The notes beneath the pieces are model-generated. The model was given only the letters and a program-made list of their open reading frames with translations, did no database searches and had not been told where the DNA came from. Shown in pieces: positions 9,268 to 17,030 of a stretch of DNA of 64,000 bases. Each line of letters starts with the position of its first letter. Within the stretch, counting starts at the first letter, position 1. The DNA lies in NCBI GenBank assembly GCA_000171875.1, contig ABHI01000001.1:817001-881000 (forward strand), given 5' to 3'. The position numbers and the translations under genes were made by a program. The stretch is from Flavobacteriales bacterium ALC-1. Its GTDB lineage: Bacteria > Bacteroidota > Bacteroidia > Flavobacteriales > Flavobacteriaceae.

Positions 9268-10608
9268 CTATAAAATATTACCTTTCAATTTTTGATGTAA
9301 TAGCATCGCATTTGTATCTGATAATTTTGAGATATAGAGGCAAATAGCTAACAAGTTTTGATAAAGCGAATCATTAGTAAATCTTATGGTTTCAGGTAAA
9401 ATATTAACCAATAGCTTATCATAGTTAGACATATCACTATTAAAATAATTGAATGCCATTTTACCATAGGCTTTTAACAATTGATTTAAAATCTCATATC
9501 CAGAAATTTCTTTATTAATCACTTCTTTAGAACGATACACATTCTTCACACTAATATCAATAATATCTTTAATCTGTGCTTTGTATTGGCTTACATCCAA
9601 TAAAGCCGTTTCGAATTTGCCTACTAAAATATTTTCTTCGTGCTTCATAAAAAGAGAAGCAGCCTCATCAATTAAAGTTCCAATGGCTAAGGCACGTAGA
9701 TAACTTACTCTGTCTTCTGTCGTTTTTAAAGCATTATAATTCTCAGTTTTAATTTTACCTCTAACTAAATTAATAAGATATTCTAATGCATATTCTTCTT
9801 GTATCAACCCCAGATTTATACCATCTTCAAAATCAATTATAGTATAACAAATATCATCTGCTGCTTCAACTAAAAATGCCAAAGGATGTCGCTGAAAACT
9901 AGAATAATTTGTACTTCGTTTCTCTAATCCCAGTTCTAAAGCCACATCCGTAAACATATCTTTTTCGCTTTGAAAGAAACCATACTTTTTATCTACGATA
10001 TGATTTGTCGGTTTTTTTGGTAAAGATTCTTTTGGGTATTTCATAAAGGCTCCCAATGTTGCATAACTCAATCTTAAGCCTCCTTCTCTACCTTCTCTGC
10101 TTTCAGTAAGAATTTTAAAACCGTTGGCATTACCTTCAAAATCACATAAATCTTGATATTCTGCTTCAGATAAATGCTTTTTAAACTGTGCTCCTTCACC
10201 AGCTTTAAAATAAGATCCTATGGCTTTTTCTCCAGAATGTCCAAAAGGTGGATTTCCAATATCATGTGCCAATGCCGCTGCAGCTACAATAGCCCCAAAA
10301 TCGTTCATAGTATAACCATGAACACTTTTTAGATGTGGGTGCTTTTCTAATAATAACTGCCCTACTTTTCTGCCTAAAGATCTACCAACAACACTAACTT
10401 CTAGACTATGTGTTAAACGTGTATGTACAAAATCTGTTTTAGATAATGGTACCACTTGTGTTTTGTCTTGTAGGCTTCTAAACTCTGATGAAAATATGAT
10501 TCGGTCATAATCAACCTCAAAGCCCAAACGTGTTTCGTCCTGTTCTTTTCTTAGTCTTTTATTGGTATCTCCAAAACGTTTTAAGGATAGTAATTGCTCC
10601 CAGTTCAT
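9268..10608 (-). CDS. dgt: Deoxyguanosinetriphosphate triphosphohydrolase
   Basis: Hydrolyses dGTP (or other dNTPs) to the nucleoside and triphosphate, helping control nucleotide pools. The HD-domain signature is clear: the first metal histidine in RLTHSLEVSVVGRSLG, then the HD pair in AAALAHDIGNPPFGHSGE. The start MNWEQLLSLKRFG and length of 446 residues fit the flavobacterial Dgt family. It stands alone on the minus strand, with 228 bases of intergenic sequence to the divergent TonB receptor. Confidence 0.93.
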   Translation of the reverse strand: MNWEQLLSLKRFGDTNKRLRKEQDETRLGFEVDYDRIIFSSEFRSLQDKTQVVPLSKTDFVHTRLTHSLEVSVVGRSLGRKVGQLLLEKHPHLKSVHGYTMNDFGAIVAAAALAHDIGNPPFGHSGEKAIGSYFKAGEGAQFKKHLSEAEYQDLCDFEGNANGFKILTESREGREGGLRLSYATLGAFMKYPKESLPKKPTNHIVDKKYGFFQSEKDMFTDVALELGLEKRSTNYSSFQRHPLAFLVEAADDICYTIIDFEDGINLGLIQEEYALEYLINLVRGKIKTENYNALKTTEDRVSYLRALAIGTLIDEAASLFMKHEENILVGKFETALLDVSQYKAQIKDIIDISVKNVYRSKEVINKEISGYEILNQLLKAYGKMAFNYFNSDMSNYDKLLVNILPETIRFTNDSLYQNLLAICLYISKLSDTNAMLLHQKLKGNIL

Positions 10609-10725
10609 AGTTTAATTCTTAGAAGATGCAAGATAGATAAATTGCTACACAATTGATTACATAAAGCCTAGTTAGATATTCAAAAAGTTTAATGTTATGC
10701 AATTGTTTCCTTAATGTCAATTCAG

Positions 10726-10758
10726 TTAATATTAAGCTAACACTAAACTAACCTTTTC
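10726..10758 (+). promoter_or_regulatory. Putative Pho-box-like 11-bp direct repeats upstream of the TonB receptor
   Basis: Three adjacent 11-base units: TTAATATTAAG (10726-10736), CTAACACTAAA (10737-10747) and CTAACCTTTTC (10748-10758), sharing [CT]TAA[CT] at the same phase. An array of direct repeats with 11-bp period is the architecture of PhoB sites in other bacteria. A -7-like TTCCTTTG follows at 10807-10814. The assignment to phosphate control is inference from the neighbouring genes. Confidence 0.5.
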
Positions 10759-10836
10759 ATTACAAATCTTTAATTTTTGTTTAACCTACAACACAAACAA
10801 TCATAGTTCCTTTGTACCGTCGATATAAAAGAACTA

Positions 10837-13692
10837 ATGAAAAGATTACAATTACTATTTATTTTATTTATAACTGCAACTTCTTTTGCTCAGAACACAG
10901 GATCAATTGTAGGCAAACTAACAGATAAGGAATATAATAATGAGCCACTTCCTTTTGCAAATATTTTAATTAAAGGTACAACTACAGGAACGACTTCTGA
11001 TATTGATGGTTTATACAAATTTGAAGACTTAGAAGTTGGATCATACACTATAGTATTCAGTTTTGTAGGTTACGAAACTCAAGAGATAAAAGCAGAAGTC
11101 ATTGCTGGTAAAATAACGCCCATAAATATTGCTTTGGGAGCAAGTGCTGCTACTCTAGATGAAGTGGTCATTAAAACTACAACAAGAAAAGAAAGTGAGG
11201 CCGCATTATTATTAGACCAAAAGAAAGCTGTTGAAATAAAGCAAAGTATTGGTGCGGTTGAATTAGCTCGTAAAGGTGTTAGCAATGCTGCTGGTGCAGT
11301 TGCTAAAATATCTGGTGTTTCTAAACAAGAAGGTTCTAGCAATGTATATGTAAGAGGTTTAGGAGACCGTTACTTAAATACGACTATGAATGGTTTGTCT
11401 TTACCTTCTAATGATGTTAATAAGAAGAATATAGACTTAAATTTATTCTCTTCAGATATCATAGAAAATGTATCCATAAGCAAAGCATACTCTTCAAGGT
11501 TTTATGGTGACTTTTCTGCTGGTAATGTAGACATTACCTCTAAAGATTATAAAGGAAACGGCTTTTTCGATTTTAATGTAGGCTCATCTGTAAATACTAA
11601 TTCAGCTGACAAAACATTTTTTAGAAGTGAAGGCACAAGTTATTTTGGGTTTTATAATAGATACGACAACAATCCTTTTGCTGTTGTATTATCCCACGGT
11701 TTTGATCCTCAACAAGCTGATACTCCAATAGACATTACTTTTGGTGGAGCTTTTGGAAAATCATTTGATTTTGAAAACGGATCGCGTTTAAGCTTTTATG
11801 CAACAGGCTCTTTTGAAAACGGGTACGAATACAGAAGAGGTTCTAATGTAGATTACACGAATGTAGAAAAGAAAGCTTTTGAAGATGCTGAGGAATTTGA
11901 ATACTCAACAAAAACTACAGCAATGGCATCTATTAACTATAAAATAGATGATACTAACTCCTTAAAATTTAATTCATTATTCATCAATAACGCTTCAGAT
12001 AAAGTTGGCTATTTTGGTATTGATGGAAATGGTAGAAATAGGGATGCTATTTTAAATACAGATGAAGGGTTTTATCAAATGAACGTTCAGTTTAATCAAA
12101 ACCTTATTTATGTTAATCAGTTAACTGGTCGTCACAGATTTAATGAGGGTAAGTATAATTTAGACTGGGGAGTTGGTTATAATGTCGTTAATGCCCATGA
12201 ACCAGACAGAAAACGTATAAGTGTAGAAAATTATCAATTTGCTTTAGATAATGATGCTTCTACATTACCAACGTTCTACAGCAATGTTGTTTTTGATAAC
12301 CAACGTTATTTTCAAAATATAAATGACGATGAATTAAATAGCAGATTAAATTTAGCTTACACTATTAATGAAACTGTAAAATTAAATCTTGGTTATGCAG
12401 GAAAAACTAAGGAAAGACAGTTTGATAATATTAGATATGGTTACGATATCGTAAACGCAAATACTCCTATTAATAATGTTAACGACTTAAACAGCATTTT
12501 CACGCTTGAAAATTTAAATATAGGTAATAGTACTGATGGCTTGTATGAATTAAAAGTAATTAATGCCTATCCAGGATTAAGCAATACTAACAGACCTGGA
12601 TCAGCTGAGAATACTTATAATGGTAATTTAAACGTGTATGCAGGTTATGCCAATGCAGAAATAACACTAAACGATAAATGGCTATTTGTGCCTGGAATAC
12701 GTGTAGAAGGTATTGACCAACAAATTGCTTACGATGTAATTAATCTAGGTGCCGCTGGTAATAGTAGTGTAGTCTCTAATGAAACTGTCTTTTTAGCAAG
12801 CTTAAGTGTAAAGTATAGTTTAAATGAAGATCAAAATTTACGTTTCTCGGCTAGTCAGACCATATCACTTCCAGAGTTTAAAGAAGTAGCACCATTTGTT
12901 TACGAAAGTATCTCTCAGCGTATTGGTGGTAACCCTGATTTATTAGGAACACAAGATGGTATCAATTATACGAATGTAAATGACGTGTCTTATTCTAAGA
13001 TTTTGAATTTAGATCTTAAATATGAATGGTTTATCAGCAAAAATGAAATCTTATCTGTTGGTGCATTTTATAAACAAATTAAAGATCCTGTAAACCAAGT
13101 TGTAGCTTTTGATGCTACTGGTACACAACGTTTTTTTAGAACAGGTGAGCAAGCAGAAATCTTAGGATTTGAAGCTGAATTGAGAAAGAACATCATTATA
13201 GATGATGAGACTGAAGATGCAAAACTATCTACTGGTTTCAACTTTACATATATGCATACGCAACAAGATTTATACGAATCCATTATCGGAACATATAGTG
13301 TTAGCTTCAATAAAGATGAAGAAGAGTTACAAGGTGCATCACCAATAATTGTAAATGCAGATATTAGTTATTCACCAACCTTTGGTAATTATAAGCCAAC
13401 TGCCAATTTAATCTTTTCGTATTTCTCGGACAGAATAGATGCTTTAGGCTCTGGGCAATTAGGTAATGTTATAGAAAAAGGAATACCAACTTTAGATTTT
13501 ATCCTTAAGAATAAATTGAATAGTAAAATGGAATTAAATTTTGGTATCAAAAATATTTTAAATCCAACAATTCAATATCTAAGAGAAGGAACTTCTGTGG
13601 GCGATGTATTGGTTACTTCTCCTAATGGAAAAGATGTTACAGACTATAAACGAGGACTAAATGTTGGTCTTCAATTCAAATATAAATTTTAA
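10837..13692 (+). CDS. TonB-dependent outer-membrane receptor
   Basis: A 951-residue outer membrane active transporter. In order: signal peptide (about 1-18, ending SFAQ), a CarboxypepD_reg-like domain (about 20-105), a plug domain (about 125-235, with the VYVRGLGDRY stretch) and a C-terminal beta-barrel ending in LNVGLQFKYKF with terminal phenylalanine. It is followed after 38 bases by a beta-helix lipoprotein that is probably its surface partner, and further on by a phosphate-type porin and PiT transporter. The promoter carries 11-bp repeats shared across this block, so phosphorus-compound uptake is a reasonable inference; the substrate cannot be read from sequence. Confidence 0.93.
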   Translation: MKRLQLLFILFITATSFAQNTGSIVGKLTDKEYNNEPLPFANILIKGTTTGTTSDIDGLYKFEDLEVGSYTIVFSFVGYETQEIKAEVIAGKITPINIALGASAATLDEVVIKTTTRKESEAALLLDQKKAVEIKQSIGAVELARKGVSNAAGAVAKISGVSKQEGSSNVYVRGLGDRYLNTTMNGLSLPSNDVNKKNIDLNLFSSDIIENVSISKAYSSRFYGDFSAGNVDITSKDYKGNGFFDFNVGSSVNTNSADKTFFRSEGTSYFGFYNRYDNNPFAVVLSHGFDPQQADTPIDITFGGAFGKSFDFENGSRLSFYATGSFENGYEYRRGSNVDYTNVEKKAFEDAEEFEYSTKTTAMASINYKIDDTNSLKFNSLFINNASDKVGYFGIDGNGRNRDAILNTDEGFYQMNVQFNQNLIYVNQLTGRHRFNEGKYNLDWGVGYNVVNAHEPDRKRISVENYQFALDNDASTLPTFYSNVVFDNQRYFQNINDDELNSRLNLAYTINETVKLNLGYAGKTKERQFDNIRYGYDIVNANTPINNVNDLNSIFTLENLNIGNSTDGLYELKVINAYPGLSNTNRPGSAENTYNGNLNVYAGYANAEITLNDKWLFVPGIRVEGIDQQIAYDVINLGAAGNSSVVSNETVFLASLSVKYSLNEDQNLRFSASQTISLPEFKEVAPFVYESISQRIGGNPDLLGTQDGINYTNVNDVSYSKILNLDLKYEWFISKNEILSVGAFYKQIKDPVNQVVAFDATGTQRFFRTGEQAEILGFEAELRKNIIIDDETEDAKLSTGFNFTYMHTQQDLYESIIGTYSVSFNKDEEELQGASPIIVNADISYSPTFGNYKPTANLIFSYFSDRIDALGSGQLGNVIEKGIPTLDFILKNKLNSKMELNFGIKNILNPTIQYLREGTSVGDVLVTSPNGKDVTDYKRGLNVGLQFKYKF

Positions 13693-13730
13693 AAAACGAA
13701 CAAATCAATTAAAAATTAAACTTAAAAAAA

Positions 13731-14930
13731 ATGAAAAATAAATTAGTTTTAGGCTTAGCCATTTTCGGAATGCTACTGAACTCATGTACTACAGATGACA
13801 CTGCCGATATTATCATCAACGATAATAGCGTTACTAATAATAATGGTGGAAACAACAACAATGATGTCATCCTTTTATCAGGAACATATACTGAAGATCT
13901 TACATTAGATAGCAACAACACTTACAAAATTGATGGTGCACTTATTATGACTTCAGGTACCACATTAACCATACCTGCTGGTATGGTTATCGAAGCTGTA
14001 GCTTCTGGTTCAGATGTTTACATTGCTATATCAAGCGGAGCTCAAATTATAGCAAATGGGACAGCAAATAATCCTATTATATTGACTTCAGATTCAGCTG
14101 CACCTCAAGCGGGTGATTGGGGTGGATTAATCCTTTTAGGGGATGCACCAATTAATTCTGTTACCGGAGCTGCTACTGCAACTTCTGAAATTGCAAGTTT
14201 ACCTTACGGTGGAACAGATGCAACTGACAATTCAGGTAGTCTAAGATACCTAAGAGTACAATACTCTGGAGGTTCTGCAGATGGACAGTCTGAAAATAAT
14301 GGCGTCTCTTTTTATGGAGTTGGAAATGGAACTACAGTAGAGTACATTCAAGTTTTTGAAGGTAAAGATGATGGTGTTGAATTCTTTGGAGGAACTGTAA
14401 ACGTTGATTTCGTTTCTGTTGTTAATGCTCAAGATGATTCTATAGATTGGACGGAAGGTTATTCTGGTACAATCACCAACGCCCATGTATTACATGGACC
14501 TGAGCATGATAAAGGTATAGAAGCAGATGGTTACAATACAGATATAGGAAACAATTCTAATCCAATTTTTTGGTCTAAGCCAACAGTTACAAATTTAACT
14601 ATTATTGGTAATGGTTCTAGTACAGGAAACGAAGCTATAAGATTAAGGGCTGGGACTCAAGGTATCTTTACTAATGTACTGCTTGATGGTTTTGCTGAAG
14701 GTTTTGATTTAGATGGTGATGCTGGAGCAACAAGTGACAACCCAACTGGTACTGGAGTTTTAAATGGAGATTTATCTGTTACTGATATTACTTTTACAGA
14801 CGTAACACTTCAAGTAAAAAATGATACCGGGGAAACCTTTGCCAATTCAGAGTTCTTATCTGGTATTGGTAATGCTACAGGAACTGATTTTGCTTCTTGG
14901 GGAGCTGATTGGACAGTAGGAAACAACTAG
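13731..14930 (+). CDS. Lipoprotein with right-handed beta-helix-like repeats, TonB receptor partner
   Basis: A 399-residue exported protein. MKNKLVLGLAIFGMLLNSC gives a signal peptide with lipobox cysteine at residue 19. An Asn-rich linker (about 30-46) is followed by repetitive short beta-strand units rich in G, T, D and N, such as the ISSGAQIIANGTANNPIILTS segment and the DGVEFFGGTVNVDFVSV segment, the pattern of a parallel beta-helix. It is 38 bases behind the TonB receptor and almost certainly co-transcribed. By analogy with SusC/SusD pairs it may bind substrate at the cell surface; it has no SusD homology that I can see. Confidence 0.8.
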   Translation: MKNKLVLGLAIFGMLLNSCTTDDTADIIINDNSVTNNNGGNNNNDVILLSGTYTEDLTLDSNNTYKIDGALIMTSGTTLTIPAGMVIEAVASGSDVYIAISSGAQIIANGTANNPIILTSDSAAPQAGDWGGLILLGDAPINSVTGAATATSEIASLPYGGTDATDNSGSLRYLRVQYSGGSADGQSENNGVSFYGVGNGTTVEYIQVFEGKDDGVEFFGGTVNVDFVSVVNAQDDSIDWTEGYSGTITNAHVLHGPEHDKGIEADGYNTDIGNNSNPIFWSKPTVTNLTIIGNGSSTGNEAIRLRAGTQGIFTNVLLDGFAEGFDLDGDAGATSDNPTGTGVLNGDLSVTDITFTDVTLQVKNDTGETFANSEFLSGIGNATGTDFASWGADWTVGNN

Positions 14931-14963
14931 GTTTTTGCCACATAACAATTGATTATAAACAAG

Positions 14964-14989
14964 AAAGCATCCTAAATTTAGGATGCTTT
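14964..14989. terminator. Bidirectional terminator, perfect palindrome
   Basis: A 26-base perfect palindrome, AAAGCATCCTAAA joined to its complement, lying between two convergent genes. The flanking A and T runs allow it to work on both strands. Confidence 0.85.
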
Positions 14990-15008
14990 TCTGTTTGTAA
15001 ATGTTTTA

Positions 15009-15374
15009 TTAATTCCGAATTGCAAGAGACGTTTTAGCATCTCTTTTCCATTCATTAATGCTTACAATAGCATTATTTGTATAATCTACTTCTTTTAAAG
15101 TTTTATCTGTCCAATAAAACCATTTGCCGACTTTTTTCCCATTATCATAATTCGCCGAAATACTCTTTTTACCTTCGGTATCATAACTTAACCATTCACC
15201 TTGTAATTTACCATCTGTAGTGTAAGATCCTGTTTGGCTTACAACTCCATTGTCGTGATAATACGTTACATCAATTAAATTGGTGTCTTTGTTAAGTTCT
15301 AATTTACGCTCTTGCTGTGCAAAAGAAACCATACCGAAAAATAAAGCGAATAAAAGCAACACTTTTTTGTTCAT
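15009..15374 (-). CDS. Exported MORN-like repeat protein
   Basis: A 121-residue protein with a cleavable signal peptide (MNKKVLLLFALFFGMVSFAQ). The mature part has about three repeats of the pattern Y-x-x-G-K-x-x-G-x-W-x-x-Y (for example GSYTTDGKLQGEWLSYD and YDNGKKVGKWFYW), the MORN_2 or YwqK-like repeat. Such proteins are common in Bacteroidota and have no established function; database names calling them antitoxins are not supported by anything here. It diverges from the porin gene, and two of the 11-bp repeat clusters lie in the shared upstream region. Confidence 0.8.
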   Translation of the reverse strand: MNKKVLLLFALFFGMVSFAQQERKLELNKDTNLIDVTYYHDNGVVSQTGSYTTDGKLQGEWLSYDTEGKKSISANYDNGKKVGKWFYWTDKTLKEVDYTNNAIVSINEWKRDAKTSLAIRN

Positions 15375-15431
15375 AATTATGGGTTTTAAAAATTACTTAA
15401 TAATCAAATATAAAGATTAGTTAATATTTAG

Positions 15432-15464
15432 GCAACAATTACTTAACATTAATTTTACATTGAA
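15432..15464. promoter_or_regulatory. Putative Pho-box-like repeats, cluster upstream of the MORN-like gene
   Basis: Three contiguous 11-base units: GCAACAATTAC, TTAACATTAAT and TTTACATTGAA, sharing ACA and TTA/TTG at fixed phase. It lies 58-90 bases upstream of the divergent MORN-like gene start. Confidence 0.4.
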
Positions 15465-15518
15465 CACACAACAAAATGATTATCAGCTTTTTAATAAGTA
15501 TAATTTATTCCGAAAAGC

Positions 15519-15551
15519 TTAATGATTAGTTAATGCTAAGATTACACTATG
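15519..15551. promoter_or_regulatory. Putative Pho-box-like repeats, central cluster
   Basis: TTAATGATTAG (15519-15529) and TTAATGCTAAG (15530-15540) are near-identical tandem 11-mers, followed by ATTACACTATG. This pair closely resembles the first unit upstream of the TonB receptor (TTAATATTAAG). No coding gene starts just downstream on the plus strand, but an orphan terminator follows at 15648. Confidence 0.45.
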
Positions 15552-15675
15552 GTCATACATCATATATATATTTACTTCGTCTTATAAGACCTATTAGTTT
15601 CGTATAATCTATTAGTTTTTGTCGACTAATTATCATGAATTCTAATGACTGCCTTTGGCCAAGGCAGTTTTTTTA
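15552..15675 (+). ncRNA. Candidate small RNA ending in an orphan terminator
   Basis: Between the central 11-bp repeat cluster and the porin promoter there is no ORF above a dozen codons, yet the stretch ends in a perfect intrinsic terminator (stem ACTGCCTT / AAGGCAGT, 15648-15668, then seven T). It contains a direct repeat of CTATTAGTTT at 15591 and 15609 and an ATTAG/CTAAT pair able to form a hairpin. A terminator with no gene in front of it implies a short transcript starting somewhere in 15570-15630. The exact 5' end is not determined and no known RNA family was recognised. Confidence 0.35.
15648..15674 (+). terminator. Orphan rho-independent terminator
   Basis: Perfect eight-base stem ACTGCCTT / AAGGCAGT with loop TGGCC and a T run. 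The nearest upstream plus-strand coding gene ends at 14930 and already has its own terminator. Confidence 0.85.
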
Positions 15676-15684
15676 TGTTAAAAC

Positions 15685-15729
15685 TTAACACTAAGGAAAC
15701 ATTCGTTTTTGAAATAATTAAGTTCTTTG
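15685..15729 (+). promoter_or_regulatory. Porin promoter with Pho-box-like unit
   Basis: TTAACACTAAG at 15685-15695 matches the repeat units upstream of the TonB receptor. A -7-like AGTTCTTTG follows (TTCTTTG at 15723-15729, then CACCCGAC), and the same context (AGTTCCTTTGTACCGTCGA) occurs at the TonB receptor promoter, suggesting co-regulation of the two genes. Confidence 0.45.
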
Positions 15730-15754
15730 CACCCGACAAAAACTAACATTTATA

Positions 15755-16960
15755 ATGAAACTGAAATTTACTTTAGTTGCTATTACCTTAATAGCTTTTA
15801 CTTCAATTAACGCGCAAGAAATTAGTGACACTTCTTTTGGGAAAGGTTTAATCAACTTTACTGCTAAGGATAGTTCTTTTAGTGTAAAATTTGCACCACG
15901 TTTTCAAGTCCGTTCTATGTCCTCATGGAATCATGATGGAAATCAGTATGGAAGTCCAGAACATAATTTTATAGTGCGTCGTGCACGTTTAAAATTTGAT
16001 GGTTTTGCCTACAGCCCAAAATTAAAATACAAAATAGAATTAGGATTATCTAATAGAGATATATCTGGCGCTAACCAGTTTAATAGAAATACACCAAGAT
16101 ATATTTTAGATGCAGTGTTAATGTGGAATTTTGCAGAAAACTGGGAATTATGGGCAGGACAAACAAAATTACCTGGTAACGTAGAACGCGTTGTATCCTC
16201 TGCAAATCTTCAATTAATAGACCGTTCTTTATTAAATAGTCGTTTTAATATTGATCGTGATTTAGGAATTCAATTACGACACAAAACAAATTTAGGTGGC
16301 GATTTTTTAATGCGTGAAAAATTTGCAGTATCTCAAGGAGAAGGTCGTAATGTTACTGAAGGAAACGAAGGTGGTCTTCAATATACGGCGCGTTTAGAAT
16401 TTTTACCTTTTGGAAAATTTAAATCTAAAGGAGATTACAGCCAATCCGATTTAAAACGTGAAGAAAAACCAAAATTAATGGTCGGCTTTACTTATAACTA
16501 TAATCAAGATGCTGTTAGAGAAAGAGGATTCGCAGGAGATTATATGATTAGAACTGATGGTACTATTTACGAAACTAATCAAACTACTATTTTTGCTGAT
16601 ATGATGTATAAGCATAATGGTTTTTCATTTATGGGTGAATATGCTAAGCGATCTGCTGATGATGCTATTGCAACTGAAGCGGACGGAACAACACCAACCG
16701 GAGATATCGTTTTAACTGGTAATGCATTAAACTTACAAGCAGGTTACTTATTTAAGAGTAATTACGAGATTGCAGCACGTTTTACTACAGTAGACTACGA
16801 AAGTGAAACTGGGGCTTTACCAACAGAACAATACACACTAGGTGTTAACAAATTTGTTGTTGGTCATAAATTGAAGGTACAATCTGATATAAGTTATACA
16901 ACCTTAGACGGAAATGAGAATAATATTACGTTTAGACTAGGTTTTGACATTCACTTTTAA
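15755..16960 (+). CDS. OprO/OprP-type phosphate-selective porin
   Basis: A 401-residue outer membrane beta-barrel. After the signal peptide (ending INAQ, about residue 20) comes the hallmark of the family: FAPRFQVRSMSSWN, the FIVRRARLKFDGFAYSPKLKYKIELG segment, and the ELWAGQTKLPGNVER region. The C-terminus LGFDIHF ends in phenylalanine as expected for Bam-assembled barrels. Members of this family pass phosphate or polyphosphate in Pseudomonas; the PiT phosphate transporter begins 70 bases downstream, which supports that role here. Upstream lies a repeat unit shared with the TonB receptor promoter. Confidence 0.9.
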   Translation: MKLKFTLVAITLIAFTSINAQEISDTSFGKGLINFTAKDSSFSVKFAPRFQVRSMSSWNHDGNQYGSPEHNFIVRRARLKFDGFAYSPKLKYKIELGLSNRDISGANQFNRNTPRYILDAVLMWNFAENWELWAGQTKLPGNVERVVSSANLQLIDRSLLNSRFNIDRDLGIQLRHKTNLGGDFLMREKFAVSQGEGRNVTEGNEGGLQYTARLEFLPFGKFKSKGDYSQSDLKREEKPKLMVGFTYNYNQDAVRERGFAGDYMIRTDGTIYETNQTTIFADMMYKHNGFSFMGEYAKRSADDAIATEADGTTPTGDIVLTGNALNLQAGYLFKSNYEIAARFTTVDYESETGALPTEQYTLGVNKFVVGHKLKVQSDISYTTLDGNENNITFRLGFDIHF

Positions 16961-16971
16961 ACAATATAAAA

Positions 16972-16993
16972 ATAACATTAACATAACATATCT
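16972..16993 (+). promoter_or_regulatory. Putative Pho-box-like repeats before the PiT gene
   Basis: Two 11-base units in register, ATAACATTAAC and ATAACATATCT, followed by further CTAAC/CTAACA copies to 17004. A weak -7-like GATATTTG ends at 17017. The pattern matches the units at the other promoters of this block. Confidence 0.4.
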
Positions 16994-17030
16994 AACGCTA
17001 ACAGTCTAGATATTTGCAAAATCAAAAATT

